A DNA stretch of 64,000 bases from Camarhynchus parvulus (lineage: Eukaryota > Chordata > Aves > Passeriformes > Thraupidae). A program made the position numbers and the translations under genes. Numbering within the stretch: position 1 is the first letter of the stretch; each line of letters starts with the position of its first letter. Location: assembly GCF_901933205.1 (NCBI RefSeq), contig NC_044572.1:35061501-35125500 (forward strand). The letters are read 5' to 3'. Positions 1-8,904 of the stretch are shown here, in pieces. The notes beneath the pieces were generated by a model. The model was not told the DNA's origin, did not search any database, and saw only the letters and a list, made by a program, of their open reading frames with translations.

Positions 1-7
1 TCCTCCA

Positions 8-430
8 ATTGCGTCTCCTTTGATGGTATCTCCATTCCAGTATGTTTGTAAGTCCTTCTTTTCTGTTTTTTCAAGCTTTGCTGCATGTGCCTTCACTTGA
101 TGGCATATGGCCTGCATTTTTATGGCTCTTTTTTGGGATTTATTTTTTTTGTTTGTTTTAAGTATCCATGCCATGTCCCTCATGTCTTCCTCTCCAAGTT
201 GTGTCTTCCTCCTTGACTCTTTTCCCCTGCTTTTGCAGCATCTGTGAGCTTGGTTTTGGCATGTTTTGGTCCTTTGCAATGCAGCTCACTTCCTCACAGG
301 CCATTTTTTGAAGACACTAAAACGCCCGATTTTCTGGGTTTTTGGGGCTTTTTTTCAATTGCATTTCATTTGATCCTATCTCCTTTCCAGAGTGTTTGTA
401 AGCATTTATTTTTGGTTTTGCTAGATTCCT
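8..430 (+). repeat. Two copies of a repeat with ~350-bp period at window edge
   Basis: A block starting at base 8 (ATTGCGTCTCCTTTGATGG, then ATCTCC, TTCCAG, GTTTGTAAG) recurs at base 358 (ATTGCATTTCATTTGATCC, then the same shared words). The offset is exactly 350 bases. Similarity is clear over roughly 45-70 bases and then fades into T-rich sequence. This could be the right-hand end of a diverged satellite or tandem duplication that continues left of the window. No coding potential is evident. Confidence 0.5.
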
Positions 431-1699
431 TTTCCCTTCCCGAAATGAAATGAAATTTCCTGACAGAAAAGGCTGTAAGACCTTAAGAGGGAAGGGAATC
501 TTTCACTGTTAAGGGTGTCAGAGTCCATACCTTAACTCTTCCTGGATTTCAGTAGGGACACCTAAGATCTGGATGACATGTCTTTTGATATATGCTTTAA
601 GATTTAAAAAATTCCTTTATGGCACACCGCCATGGTGTGTTCCCCCAGGGATGTTAAGGAATTCCACCAGGGATGAGCTGCCAGAAAAAGTCAAGGAATG
701 AGTGCACAGCAAAACAATAAGCCCTCCTGGCCAGGGGCATTGCCCCTGCCTCTTCCCAAGGCTCTGCCTGCTTTCCTGGAATGGAAAATGCCATTTTTCT
801 CCCCTATCCTAAAGGCTTTTACATTCTGTGTTTGGGTCCCGCTCGCTCTCCCCCTTTCTACAAAAGGCATTCAATTAATCAGTGGTTCCAAAAGCTGCAG
901 ACAGGATTTTGGCACAGAGTCCTCCCATAATCCTCACCCAGCGGGAAACCACACTTGGAATTACTGGTAATGTGATTCTAGAGAAGGAAGAAAGGGTTAA
1001 TGTTGGACAGCACTGCAATGTGTGCAGAACCAGAAAATTCAGGCAGGCTCCAATTCCAAGATTTCCTTGGCTTCAGGCACGTCTCTTGGGACGAGTTTTG
1101 GATGAGGAATTTTGGAGTTTTGCATGTTGGGAGTGTGACGATGCCTCACATCCGGCTCAGCTGCTCAGGGTGTTTGCAGGTGGGAAGCACTGTGCAGATC
1201 TGAGCTGTAACATCTGCCCACAGAAAGCACAGAGACTGCCATTAAAGTGCCATTGCCAACTCTAGCAAATTCATTACAGCTCTCCTACAGCACTGATTTT
1301 TTTTTCTGAGCAGCCTTAGTCCCTGGAGACAGGTGATGCTAGAGTAGTCTCCATTTCATTTAGTCCTCATTTTTATTTTGATTGAAAAGCTCAAATCTCT
1401 ACAGGCAAAAATATAAAGAACCCAAGAGTGTTGCATTTCTCAACCCCCTTAGATTTTTAAGGCAGTCCCTTGGTTTTTTGTCTCTAACTTACAATTTTTG
1501 TGGTAGTCTGGTGGGTTGTCAGCATTTTGCTTTAGTTTGGGCTGTATTGTGCTTATTAAGAAACACTTTTTTGTTTCATATCAGGAATGATCAAACAAGT
1601 GGTCTCCTTTGGCATTCCTACCACACCTGTCCCCAGTATGGATGTCTGAGAACCTGAAGTCTAAGGCAGGCTGGTTTGCTGTCCTAAGATTTAATTCCT

Positions 1700-1775
1700 G
1701 AAAATTCCCATAGCACAGGGGTTAGAACTAGATGTTTAAGGTCTCTTCCAACCCAAATCATTCTGTGATTCTACA
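1700..1775 (+). mobile_element. CR1 LINE 3-prime tail fragment
   Basis: The stretch reads GGGGTTAGAACTAGATG, then AAGGTCTCTTCCAACCC and ATTCTGTGATTCT. This is the standard 3' end of avian CR1 retrotransposons, including the short terminal ATTCTGTG repeat. The orientation is plus. Only the last 75 or so bases remain, as expected from 5'-truncated CR1 insertion. It encodes no protein. Confidence 0.85.
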
Positions 1776-2379
1776 AAAACTTTGATCCTGGTTTCTGGAA
1801 GAACCAGGGGCCACAGTTCCATGTTCCAGCTGTAATATAGGGATGGCTGGACTGTGAGCACTTATTACAGTAACACCCATCAGGGCACCTGGCTCTCTGA
1901 AAGAGCCCTGCTATTTACACAGAAATAAAAAGAACCTGAATTCTACCCTTTCCAGATGGTTTTCTCTTGAGTGGCTAAATAAACTCAAAAGCTGAAAGTA
2001 AATAACAACCTGCCTCTATCTTGCTTCATATGTATTTCTATATTCTAAAATCCCAAACTCCAAGTTTTCCACCCTGCAATATTACACACTTCTAACCAAC
2101 TATACAGCTGTAATCCCAGCACTATCAATCAATTTTGGAGGCCTTCTTCACATCCTCATATCAAATGCAGTGCTCTCTTGTGGGTCTGTGCCTTTCAGCA
2201 CAGGAAGTTTAAAATTCTCAGCATCAAGGATTCCATGATTTCCCATGCAGAGAAGTGCATCAGCTGTTTCACTAGGAAAGGTCAGGTTTTTATGTGTGCC
2301 TTCCTATGACACCCATGGGTGAAGCTCTTTGAGAGCAGTTTTCTGGAAAGCTGCTGTTCATTTCTGAGCATCTGAATGA

Positions 2380-2530
2380 TATCTATCTATCTATCTATGA
2401 ATAGGTATGAATATATTAATATAGTTTATATTAATATGATATATTGATATATATGGATATATATCAATATATATGAATAAATATTTATATATATGTATAT
2501 ATATATATGGTGATGTATATATCTCAATAT
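2380..2530. repeat. ATCT microsatellite grading into AT dinucleotide-rich DNA
   Basis: An (ATCT)n run at 2381-2398 is followed by about 120 bases of alternating ATAT and TATATTGATATA-type sequence. The Tyr/Ile-rich open frames over it on both strands are artefacts of this composition. Confidence 0.9.
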
Positions 2531-2704
2531 CATTGTACGCGTGTTTATACCACCACGTGTACAAATGGCCACTGCTGACAGGATTTTATAATTCATGGCT
2601 GTGCTATCAGAAAGTGATGGTTTTGGGCCATCCATGTGAAGACGGGAACAGCTGCCAGGGGTTTGGCTCTCCCATGGTTACACACAACTGGAGGGAGCAC
2701 CACA

Positions 2705-2820
2705 GGGTGGTGGTCACTCTGGTTGTCCCACTGGGAATGGGTGGTGGTCACTCTGGTTGTTCCACTGGGAAGGGATGGTGGTCACCCTGATTGTCCCACT
2801 TGGAACAGGAATGGTGGTAG
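2705..2820 (+). repeat. Minisatellite, 34-bp unit, three copies plus a partial
   Basis: Copies start at 2705, 2739 and about 2773. Each begins GGTGGTGGTCACTCTGG or a close variant and continues with TTGTCCCACTGGGAA. A further partial GGTGGT occurs near 2812. The unit length of 34 is not a multiple of three, so the open frames here are not a coding repeat. Confidence 0.8.
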
Positions 2821-4340
2821 CAGCTTCACGGCAGAGCAACACAGGGGAAAGGCAGAGTGATCAGCAGGGAAATTCACCCCAAAATAACAAGGTGGCCTTC
2901 ACTAAAAGGAAAGGTCACTGAAAGCCACTATTTGAGAGCTGGGAGGGGTTAAAAAGAGTGAGTTGGACACACTCATTTTTGAGTTGGAGGTGACTCAATG
3001 CTTCTGCAGCTCCAAAGAATTCCTTTTTTCTAAGGAAAACAGTGCAGGAGAACAATGTGGATACTTGCAGAGTTTTCGAGGCAGTAGATTTTTCTTTTCC
3101 CTTACAGAAAATAAATTGGAACTGCTTCCATGAAGAAGAGGCATTGGCTACAGAAGAAAGTGGGAGCTTTTGTGGAGATTTAAAAATAACCAAAAGTAAG
3201 GAGTGCACTGGCAAAGTGTTCTGTTTTCTCAGCATTGCTGGAAAACACTGTACAGCCTCAGAGACTGAGGAAGGGAAAGGCTATGAAAGCAGATTGGGAG
3301 GCATAATGTGGTAAACTTCAGATTTGCCAGATTTTGTTTTGGAAGCCAGTGTTTGATAATAGGTTACCTCATGATGGGAATTGGATTGCACACTTTGCCA
3401 GCTCTTTACCCAAATATCTAAAATCTTTCAAAACATTTTTTTCCCAGCAGACCACTTTAATCCAATAAATTATACTACCATGTACGGTGTCCCAATTCAG
3501 TCTGGTGCTTAGAGCTGCCCATAACTGAATATTCATGAATTCCAGGCAAATTTCATGTTTTGCTGTGCTCTTGCTGTACCTGGCAAATAAATTTACTGCA
3601 CAAATACAGCACACTCAAACCCCCCAATGCATTAACCTTGGCAGCTTTAACTTTTTAAAGGCTTTTACTTAACTTTTTTTCAGTTGATAAGGATAAAGCA
3701 ATGTTGGTGGTGTTACCTGATTCCAGACCTCTCTAATTACACTATTGCCAGCATATCCTCTGCTGCTGGAGAGAGGTTTTGTTCTGGGAAAGATTATTTT
3801 ATTTTTCTGAATTAAAATAAGCTGCTCAGTATGCCCAAATACATAGCAGTAAAACACTTGCTTTGCTAAAGAGATTTTGGTACTTAAAATTAGAGGGTTT
3901 TTATTTTATTTTACTGTGGGTGACTCTCCAGTGAGTTATTAGTCACAAAAATGTCAATATTACAGCTAAAAGGTCTTTATCAGATAGATGTTGAGACAAA
4001 AATACACTGTTTTTTCTGTACTGGCTATTTGTAGTGATAAATGCAAATTTAATTACTCTCTGTTGGTTTCACATGGCCTGCAACCTGTCCCTTGTGTCAT
4101 TTCTGCAGGCGATTCATTATTAATTAATTATTTCCATTTTTCAATTTCCAAAGAATATCAGTTGACTTTTACAGCCTCTTCAGTGCTCCCCAAGGCTTCA
4201 CATCACACCTAAATGCTCATTTTCACTGCCTGAAGACATTTTCTGACCTGAATGATTCTATGAATCCAGCCTGTACTTCAGCTTAAGGAAAACCTACACA
4301 TGGATTGAATTTTGGAGAAAAAGATTTGAACATCCAGCTG
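2821..4340. other. AT-rich intergenic DNA, nothing recognised
   Basis: Open frames here are short (under about 110 codons), overlap on both strands and resemble no family I know. I see no CpG island or convincing splice-site pair. Confidence 0.6.
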
Positions 4341-4734
4341 TAAGTGTATCTTGTGTTTGTCTTCCAGGTTCATGCCATTCCTGGGATGGAGCAGCGCTGC
4401 TGGGACTGGGGCTCCAGCAGGAGGGGTGTGTCCAGCCCCACACAAACCTGCCACCTCTGTGCGTCCCACGGCAGGGGCTGGGCAGAGTTGTACCCACTGC
4501 TGTGTGACCAGAACACCAGCCCAAAATAAACCGAGGGGTCCAACTTCTCACTGGCCTCGCCACAGGTTCCTCTCGAGACTGGGAAGCCAGGAGGAAGCCT
4601 CACAGGGGGTTTTGGCACATCTGTGCTGGAGGGCTGGGGCAGGAGGTGGGGGGAACAGTCCCTTAGCACTGCAGGGGTGGGCAGTGGTGCCAAGGGTGGG
4701 GAACAGTCAGGAGCGGGGCTTGGCACAGAGCTCC

Positions 4735-4770
4735 ATCCTCATCCTTATCCTCATCCTCATCCTCCTCCGG
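4735..4770 (+). repeat. CCTCAT-type hexanucleotide repeat
   Basis: The stretch reads CATCCTCATCCTTATCCTCATCCTC, a short pyrimidine-rich tandem repeat. It sits at the left flank of the GC-rich block holding the SH2 exon. Confidence 0.8.
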
Positions 4771-4889
4771 CAGGAATCTGCTTCTCCATCTATCTCCTGA
4801 GCAGCTCTGGAGCTGCCAGGCACTTGGACAGCAGACGGTGGCTGCTGCTCATCTGTAATTAATTGCTGTTAATCACCCTGGCAGCTCGA

Positions 4890-6240
4890 GCCACCACACG
4901 GGTGTGGCCCCGCTCGCTCCCGGCCACGAGGAGTAAAAAGCTCTGGGGCTGCACCCAGGATCTGCGGTGCTGGCCGAACCTGTCCTGCTGGGAAAAGTCT
5001 TCCTTCTTCCCGACCCCTTCCCGGGAGCCCCTGCACCCAAATTCCCTCCCTGCTGCAGGCAGGGCACACACAGGTGTGGTGACACGAGTGCCACTGTGGG
5101 TGCCTGGTGCCCACAGCTCCATCTCTCTCGACCCCAAGGAGGGCAGCGGGTCGCCAGGAGTGGGCAGCTCAAGCCCTGCCCACCGCCCCAAACATATTTC
5201 AGGGGCTTTGTACCATCCTGCACCGCTGGCAGCGCCTTTTCCCAGCGTTCTGCCCACCCCGCATCCCGGGGAGGATGTGCAGGGAGCAGGGGGAGGCAGA
5301 GCGCGCCACGGGGCTGTCCCCGCTGTCCCCGCCGTGCCGAGCCCCCGCGGCCGCTGCCTGGCCCCGGTAGCGGGGCTGGAGGAGGAGCGAGGAGGCCGCT
5401 CTGGGGCCGGGGGGAGCAGGGCGCTCCGCAGGAGGATGAGCGCGGCCGCCGCGGCGCCGAGCGAGCAGCACCGAGCGGGGGCAGCGGCCCGTGGGACGGG
5501 CCCCGAGGGCATCGCGGGGGGCACTGCGGGACCCCGGGGCCGGTGTGACCCACCGGGGGAGCCCAGCAGCATCACGGCCCCGCTCCCGCTCGGCTGAACC
5601 CCAAAAACTCAGCTCGCTGCCCGCAGCACCCCGCAGGAGCCACGGGAGCCTCGCACGGCGTCTGAGAGGGACGGTAAGTGTGTCGGGTGGGGTCGGACCC
5701 CTGGGTGCCACCAGCACGGCCTGTCCTCGCCGCGCACCGCGGCAGGATGGTGGCCCAGGGCCGCTTTTCCTTTGACCTGCCTCCAGGAGAGATGCGCTCG
5801 CTGATCTGCCCCCGTGTTCCCTGCAGGCTGGAGCCCCCGTGATGAGGATCATCCGGACCCCCAGCCTCCCCCAGCTGCCCCCCGGTGCTCCTGCCACGCT
5901 GCCCGGCCGCAGGGCACCCTGTCCCCATGCGCATCACCTCGGTGGCTCCCTGTCATCCGCCGGGACCTGCAGCCAGCACCACGCTCGGGTACCGGGAGCC
6001 CGGTGTCTCCACGCCACCCGCACCAGCAGCCCCCGTGAGTGCCAGCGGCCCCTGCTGAGCTGGATGTGGCGCTGGGACGGGGACACGGCTCGGCAGGATG
6101 GCGGCAGCGCGCTGGTACCACCGCGACATCAGCCAGGTGGTGGCCGAGGAGCTGCTGGCCAAGGCTGGGTGGGACAGCTCCTTCCTGGTGCGGGACAGCG
6201 AGTCGGTGAAGGGGGCATATGCCCTGTGCCTCCTGTGAGT
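4890..6240 (+). promoter_or_regulatory. GC-rich/CpG island region around the SHIP2-like first exon
   Basis: GC content rises sharply. CpG is dense from about 5250 to 6200 (many GCCGCGGCG and CCCCGGGG words), unlike the AT-rich flanks. This is typical of a vertebrate promoter. A plausible non-coding leader exon ends at a strong donor (ACG then GTAAGTG, intron from 5674). An acceptor TTCCCTGCAG ends at 5826, giving a possible 153-bp leader intron upstream of the coding start at 6098. Long frames on both strands through this region (for example 4863-5597 and 5199-5897) are GC-rich shadows without recognisable domains. The exact transcription start cannot be read from sequence. Confidence 0.55.
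6098..6234 (+). CDS. INPPL1: First coding exon of a SHIP2-like SH2-domain inositol phosphatase (partial)
   Basis: The reading frame from the ATG at 6098 gives a 45-residue N-terminal half of an SH2 domain. It begins MAAARWYHRDIS, with AEELLAKAG in helix A and the FLVRDSES strand carrying the phosphotyrosine-binding Arg32, and ends near YALCLL. WYHRD plus FLVRDSESV and the ALC end match SHIP2 (INPPL1) better than SHIP1, which has an Asn-His-Gly start and an RASES motif. The start context is strong (A at -3, G at +4). The exon ends at a good donor, CCT then GTGAGT at 6235, in phase 2. SHIP2 removes the 5-phosphate from PtdIns(3,4,5)P3 at the plasma membrane and so dampens PI3K/Akt signalling; its SH2 domain recruits it to phosphotyrosine proteins. 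I could not find the second half of the SH2 domain (the exon encoding the HTYRI-like strand) anywhere downstream, so the gene is partial or orphaned here. The symbol is by similarity; another SHIP-family paralogue is possible. Confidence 0.62.
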
Positions 6241-6648
6241 CCCTGTCCCGCCTCTGCCTGTGCCTTCTGTGCGTTTGTCCCTTGCCTGCCTCCCTCTGTG
6301 CCTCTCCCGGCTCCAGGCACCGCCAAAACCTCATGGAAGAGCCGCAGGGATGCGGGTGGGGTGGGGGGGGTGGCAGCACCCTGGCACTGGAGTTTTGGGT
6401 GATCCCCAGGTCAGGGCAGTGGAGCCGTGTCCTTGGGAGCAGCGTGAGGGTTGGGCCCACAGCCGTGCCCAGCACTATGGCTGCTGAATGGGTAACCCCA
6501 AATCCGGGGCACACTGAGCTGTTCTGGGCTGCCTGCTGGCCTGTGAGCATCTCCCATGCTGGGGATTTGGCGCTACAGCCCCCAAGATGGGGTCTCTTGC
6601 CATCTCCACACCTGGAACCAGGTGTGCAGCCCCTGAGAGCACTGCTGC

Positions 6649-6803
6649 CTGCACCCTTCCTTCTCTGCACCCTTCCTGCTCTGCACCCTTCCTGCCCTGC
6701 ACCCTTCCTTTCCTGCTCTGCACCCTTCCTGCTCTGCACCCTTCCTGCCCTGCACCCTTCCTTTCCTTCTCTGCACCCTTCCTTCTCTGCACCCTTCCTG
6801 CCT
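6649..6803 (+). repeat. C-rich minisatellite, ~16-bp unit
   Basis: About ten copies of CTCTGCACCCTTCCTG occur. The variants are CTGCCCTGCACC and an extra TTTCC every third or fourth unit, which gives a higher-order pattern. One strand is almost pure pyrimidine plus a GCA step. The frames reading LHPSCPAPF on one strand and EGCRAGRVQ on the other are produced by this array and are not a protein. It lies about 0.4 kb inside the presumed first intron of the SHIP2-like exon. Confidence 0.9.
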
Positions 6804-6809
6804 GCTTGT

Positions 6810-7670
6810 CACATGTCTGTGCAGGCAGGTTTGGCAGGATGCACCCCCTTTCCTTCACTGCCCCGGCTCTTTGTGAGGGACAAAGTGCAAATTTGGGCTC
6901 TGGGGGTGTGGGGCACGAGCCAGAGTCCAGGCTGGTGGCAAGGGCAGGGATGGGCACTGGCCCCACAGGCAGCACGGCAAAGGCTCTGTGGGTAGCCCAG
7001 TGAGTGCTGGGGGAGTCGCAGCTGTCCTGGGCTGTTTGGGAGCAGGGGAACACTGCACATCCTCCTGCAGTCTCCGAGCTGGGGGTGACGATTTATTTCT
7101 AGAAATGCTGGCTCAACTCCTCTCCCTGCAGAGGGGACGGGGTGTCTGTCTCAGGAGTTTATCCCTCTGGTTCAGCCTGGATGGCTTTGTTTCAGCTCAC
7201 ATTCCAAAATGATTGAAGAAAACAGCTCTAAGGCATTTCTAAAATAAAAAGATGTCAGCAAATTAACAGTGGTTTTAAGGCCCTTGTATTTCTGGGAGGA
7301 TGAAACCTCTGTGTTCAACCCTCTGGGATCATCACTTGGGCTTCCTGTGTTTTTCAGTCTCTCAAAGTAAAATTGACCCACCAAACTCATATTTGTCTCA
7401 ATCCTAAATCCTGCATCATCCTTCAGGTGTATTTCCTCACAATGAAATTGGAGTAGAAAATGCTTTAGGAAATGCTTTGCAGTCCCTTCTTCCCCAAAGG
7501 CCCAAACTGCTTTAATTAGAAATGCTCTTCAAGCACAAGGTTTGGATGAAGCCAGTGAGACTCACATTTCAGAAGCACCATTAATGGTCTGATAAAGACA
7601 CAACACTTTCAAGCAGGCTGCTGGGACTTTGGAGGATATTTGAAACCTGCTGGTCCCAGCTTCCAGGGCG
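6810..7670. other. Non-coding DNA between SHIP2-like exon and next CpG island
   Basis: The GC-rich sequence falls to AT-rich by about 7200. I looked for a SHIP2 second exon (a frame resembling the central SH2 strands with an acceptor in front) and found none. There are no repeats beyond short runs. Confidence 0.5.
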
Positions 7671-7689
7671 CTGGTTTAGCTCTTCGCTG

Positions 7690-8900
7690 CAAGGGGGATG
7701 CCCGCAGCAGTTGCCGCCCTTAGCTCTGCTCCTGCCGCGAGTCTAGATCGGGACGCGACCCCACCTCCCCGTCGGACCCCGCGGCCCCAGCACCCGCAGT
7801 GTCGCTCAGCCCTGCCGCCCCGCTCCCCGCCCTCTCGGTGCCGACACCCGTCCCTGCGGCCCCAGCCACCTCCGTGGACCTCGTGGCCCCTCCCACCGCT
7901 GCCGCCATTCCCGCCTTTGCCACCCCGTTGGTCCCTGCTGTCCCGGCTACCGCGGTTCCCGCCCCTGGTTTCGCCATCCTCGCGGCCCGGCCCCTCAATT
8001 CCGCCTCTACGGGCCCGCCCAGCAGCATCACCGCAGCCCCGCCGCTTCCCCCCCACCCCCGCTACCCTCGAGTGCGGCCGCACCTACGGCCCCTCAAGTT
8101 CCCCTCTCCCCCGCCGACAGGGCGCCGGTGGTGGCCGAAGTTCGGTGCGTGTCCGTCGCTACCTCGCCACGCGGCCGCCGGCGCGCGCCGCCACGCGCGC
8201 CCCGCCACGCGACCGCCACGCGACGCACACGCGTGCCCGCCACGCGACCGCACGCGACGCGACCGCACGCGACCGGCACGTGCCCGCACGCGACCGCCAC
8301 GCACGCCGCGCGCCGACGCGACGCCGCACGCGCCCGCACGCGCGCCTGCCCGCACGCGCGCCTGCCACGCGACGCGCCACGCGCCCGCACGCGCGCCACG
8401 CGACCGCACCCGACGCACGCGACGCACGCCCGACGCGACGCACGCGCCGCACGCCCACCGCAGCGACCGCCACGCGTACGCGCGCCCCCGCACGCGCCGC
8501 ACGCGCCGCCACGCCAGCCACGCGCGACGCACGTCGGCACGCGCCCGCACGCGACCGGCACGCGGCCGGCCGCCATGCAGTCTCTCCGCGCTGGCCTAGT
8601 GACGTCATCTACGCATGCGCAGTTGCTACAACCCCCGCCCGCACCAGCACTATCACTCCGCGCCTCCCCATCCAACCACAGCGCTGCTTCCGGGATCAGC
8701 CGCACGGAGCAGTTATCGCTCCACGGCCCCGCCCCCACCCTCCACGGCTTTCGGCGCCGCGTCGGTACAGCCTCCCGGTCCCGAGCCGCTGCATGCCGCT
8801 GTCCAGCCAGAGCCGGCATCCCTGTGCCCTGTCACGCCGCTTCCGCCGCCACCGGGTCTACACACGGCCACCACAGGGCAGAGCAGATGCAGACTGGTAA
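7690..8900. promoter_or_regulatory. CpG-island promoter with CRE, NRF1-like and ETS-like sites
   Basis: CpG is dense throughout. A perfect cAMP-response element TGACGTCA lies at 8600-8607. An NRF1-like ACGCATGCGCAG lies at 8611-8622. An ETS-type CTTCCGGG lies at 8687-8694. This combination is typical of broad, often bidirectional vertebrate promoters. No recognisable coding exon follows on either strand; a weak donor (CTG then GTAATG) occurs at 8897. The long frames at 7698-8900 and 8128-9003 are Pro/Arg/Ala/His low complexity and I do not accept them as genes. It may drive a non-coding transcript upstream of PRR15; that is inference. Confidence 0.6.
8165..8575. repeat. CACGCG-rich GC minisatellite inside the CpG island
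   Basis: About 400 bases are built almost entirely from variants of CACGCGACCG, CACGCGCC and GACGCACGC. Unit lengths are irregular, around 5, 10 and 12 bases. A and T are nearly absent apart from the A of CACG. Long alternating purine-pyrimidine stretches (GCACGCGCGCC) could favour Z-DNA. The array ends about 25 bases before the CRE/NRF1 cluster. Confidence 0.85.
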
Positions 8901-8904
8901 TGAA

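Noticed and set aside
4339..4368. Donor GTAAGT at 4340 and acceptor CTTCCAG at 4368
   Set aside because: They are only about 28 bases apart, too short for an intron, and the flanking frames carry no recognised coding sequence.
4863..5897. Several frames of 190-245 codons on both strands
   Set aside because: They overlap one another on both strands in CpG-island DNA, lack recognisable domains and have composition explained by GC richness.
6035..6096. Possible 62-bp intron ending just before the SH2 start codon
   Set aside because: The donor is reasonable, but the acceptor lacks a pyrimidine tract and the intron would be unusually short.
6098..6234. Assigning the SH2 exon to CHN2, the human neighbour of PRR15 that also has an SH2 domain
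   Set aside because: The chimaerin SH2 domain has a different start and lacks the WYHRD and FLVRDSESV words; the exon is clearly closer to SHIP2.
7698..8900. 400-codon frame through the CpG island and minisatellite
   Set aside because: It consists of Pro/Arg/Ala/Thr/His low complexity generated by the CACGCG array. Equally long frames exist on the other strand and in other frames, with no domain or splice support.
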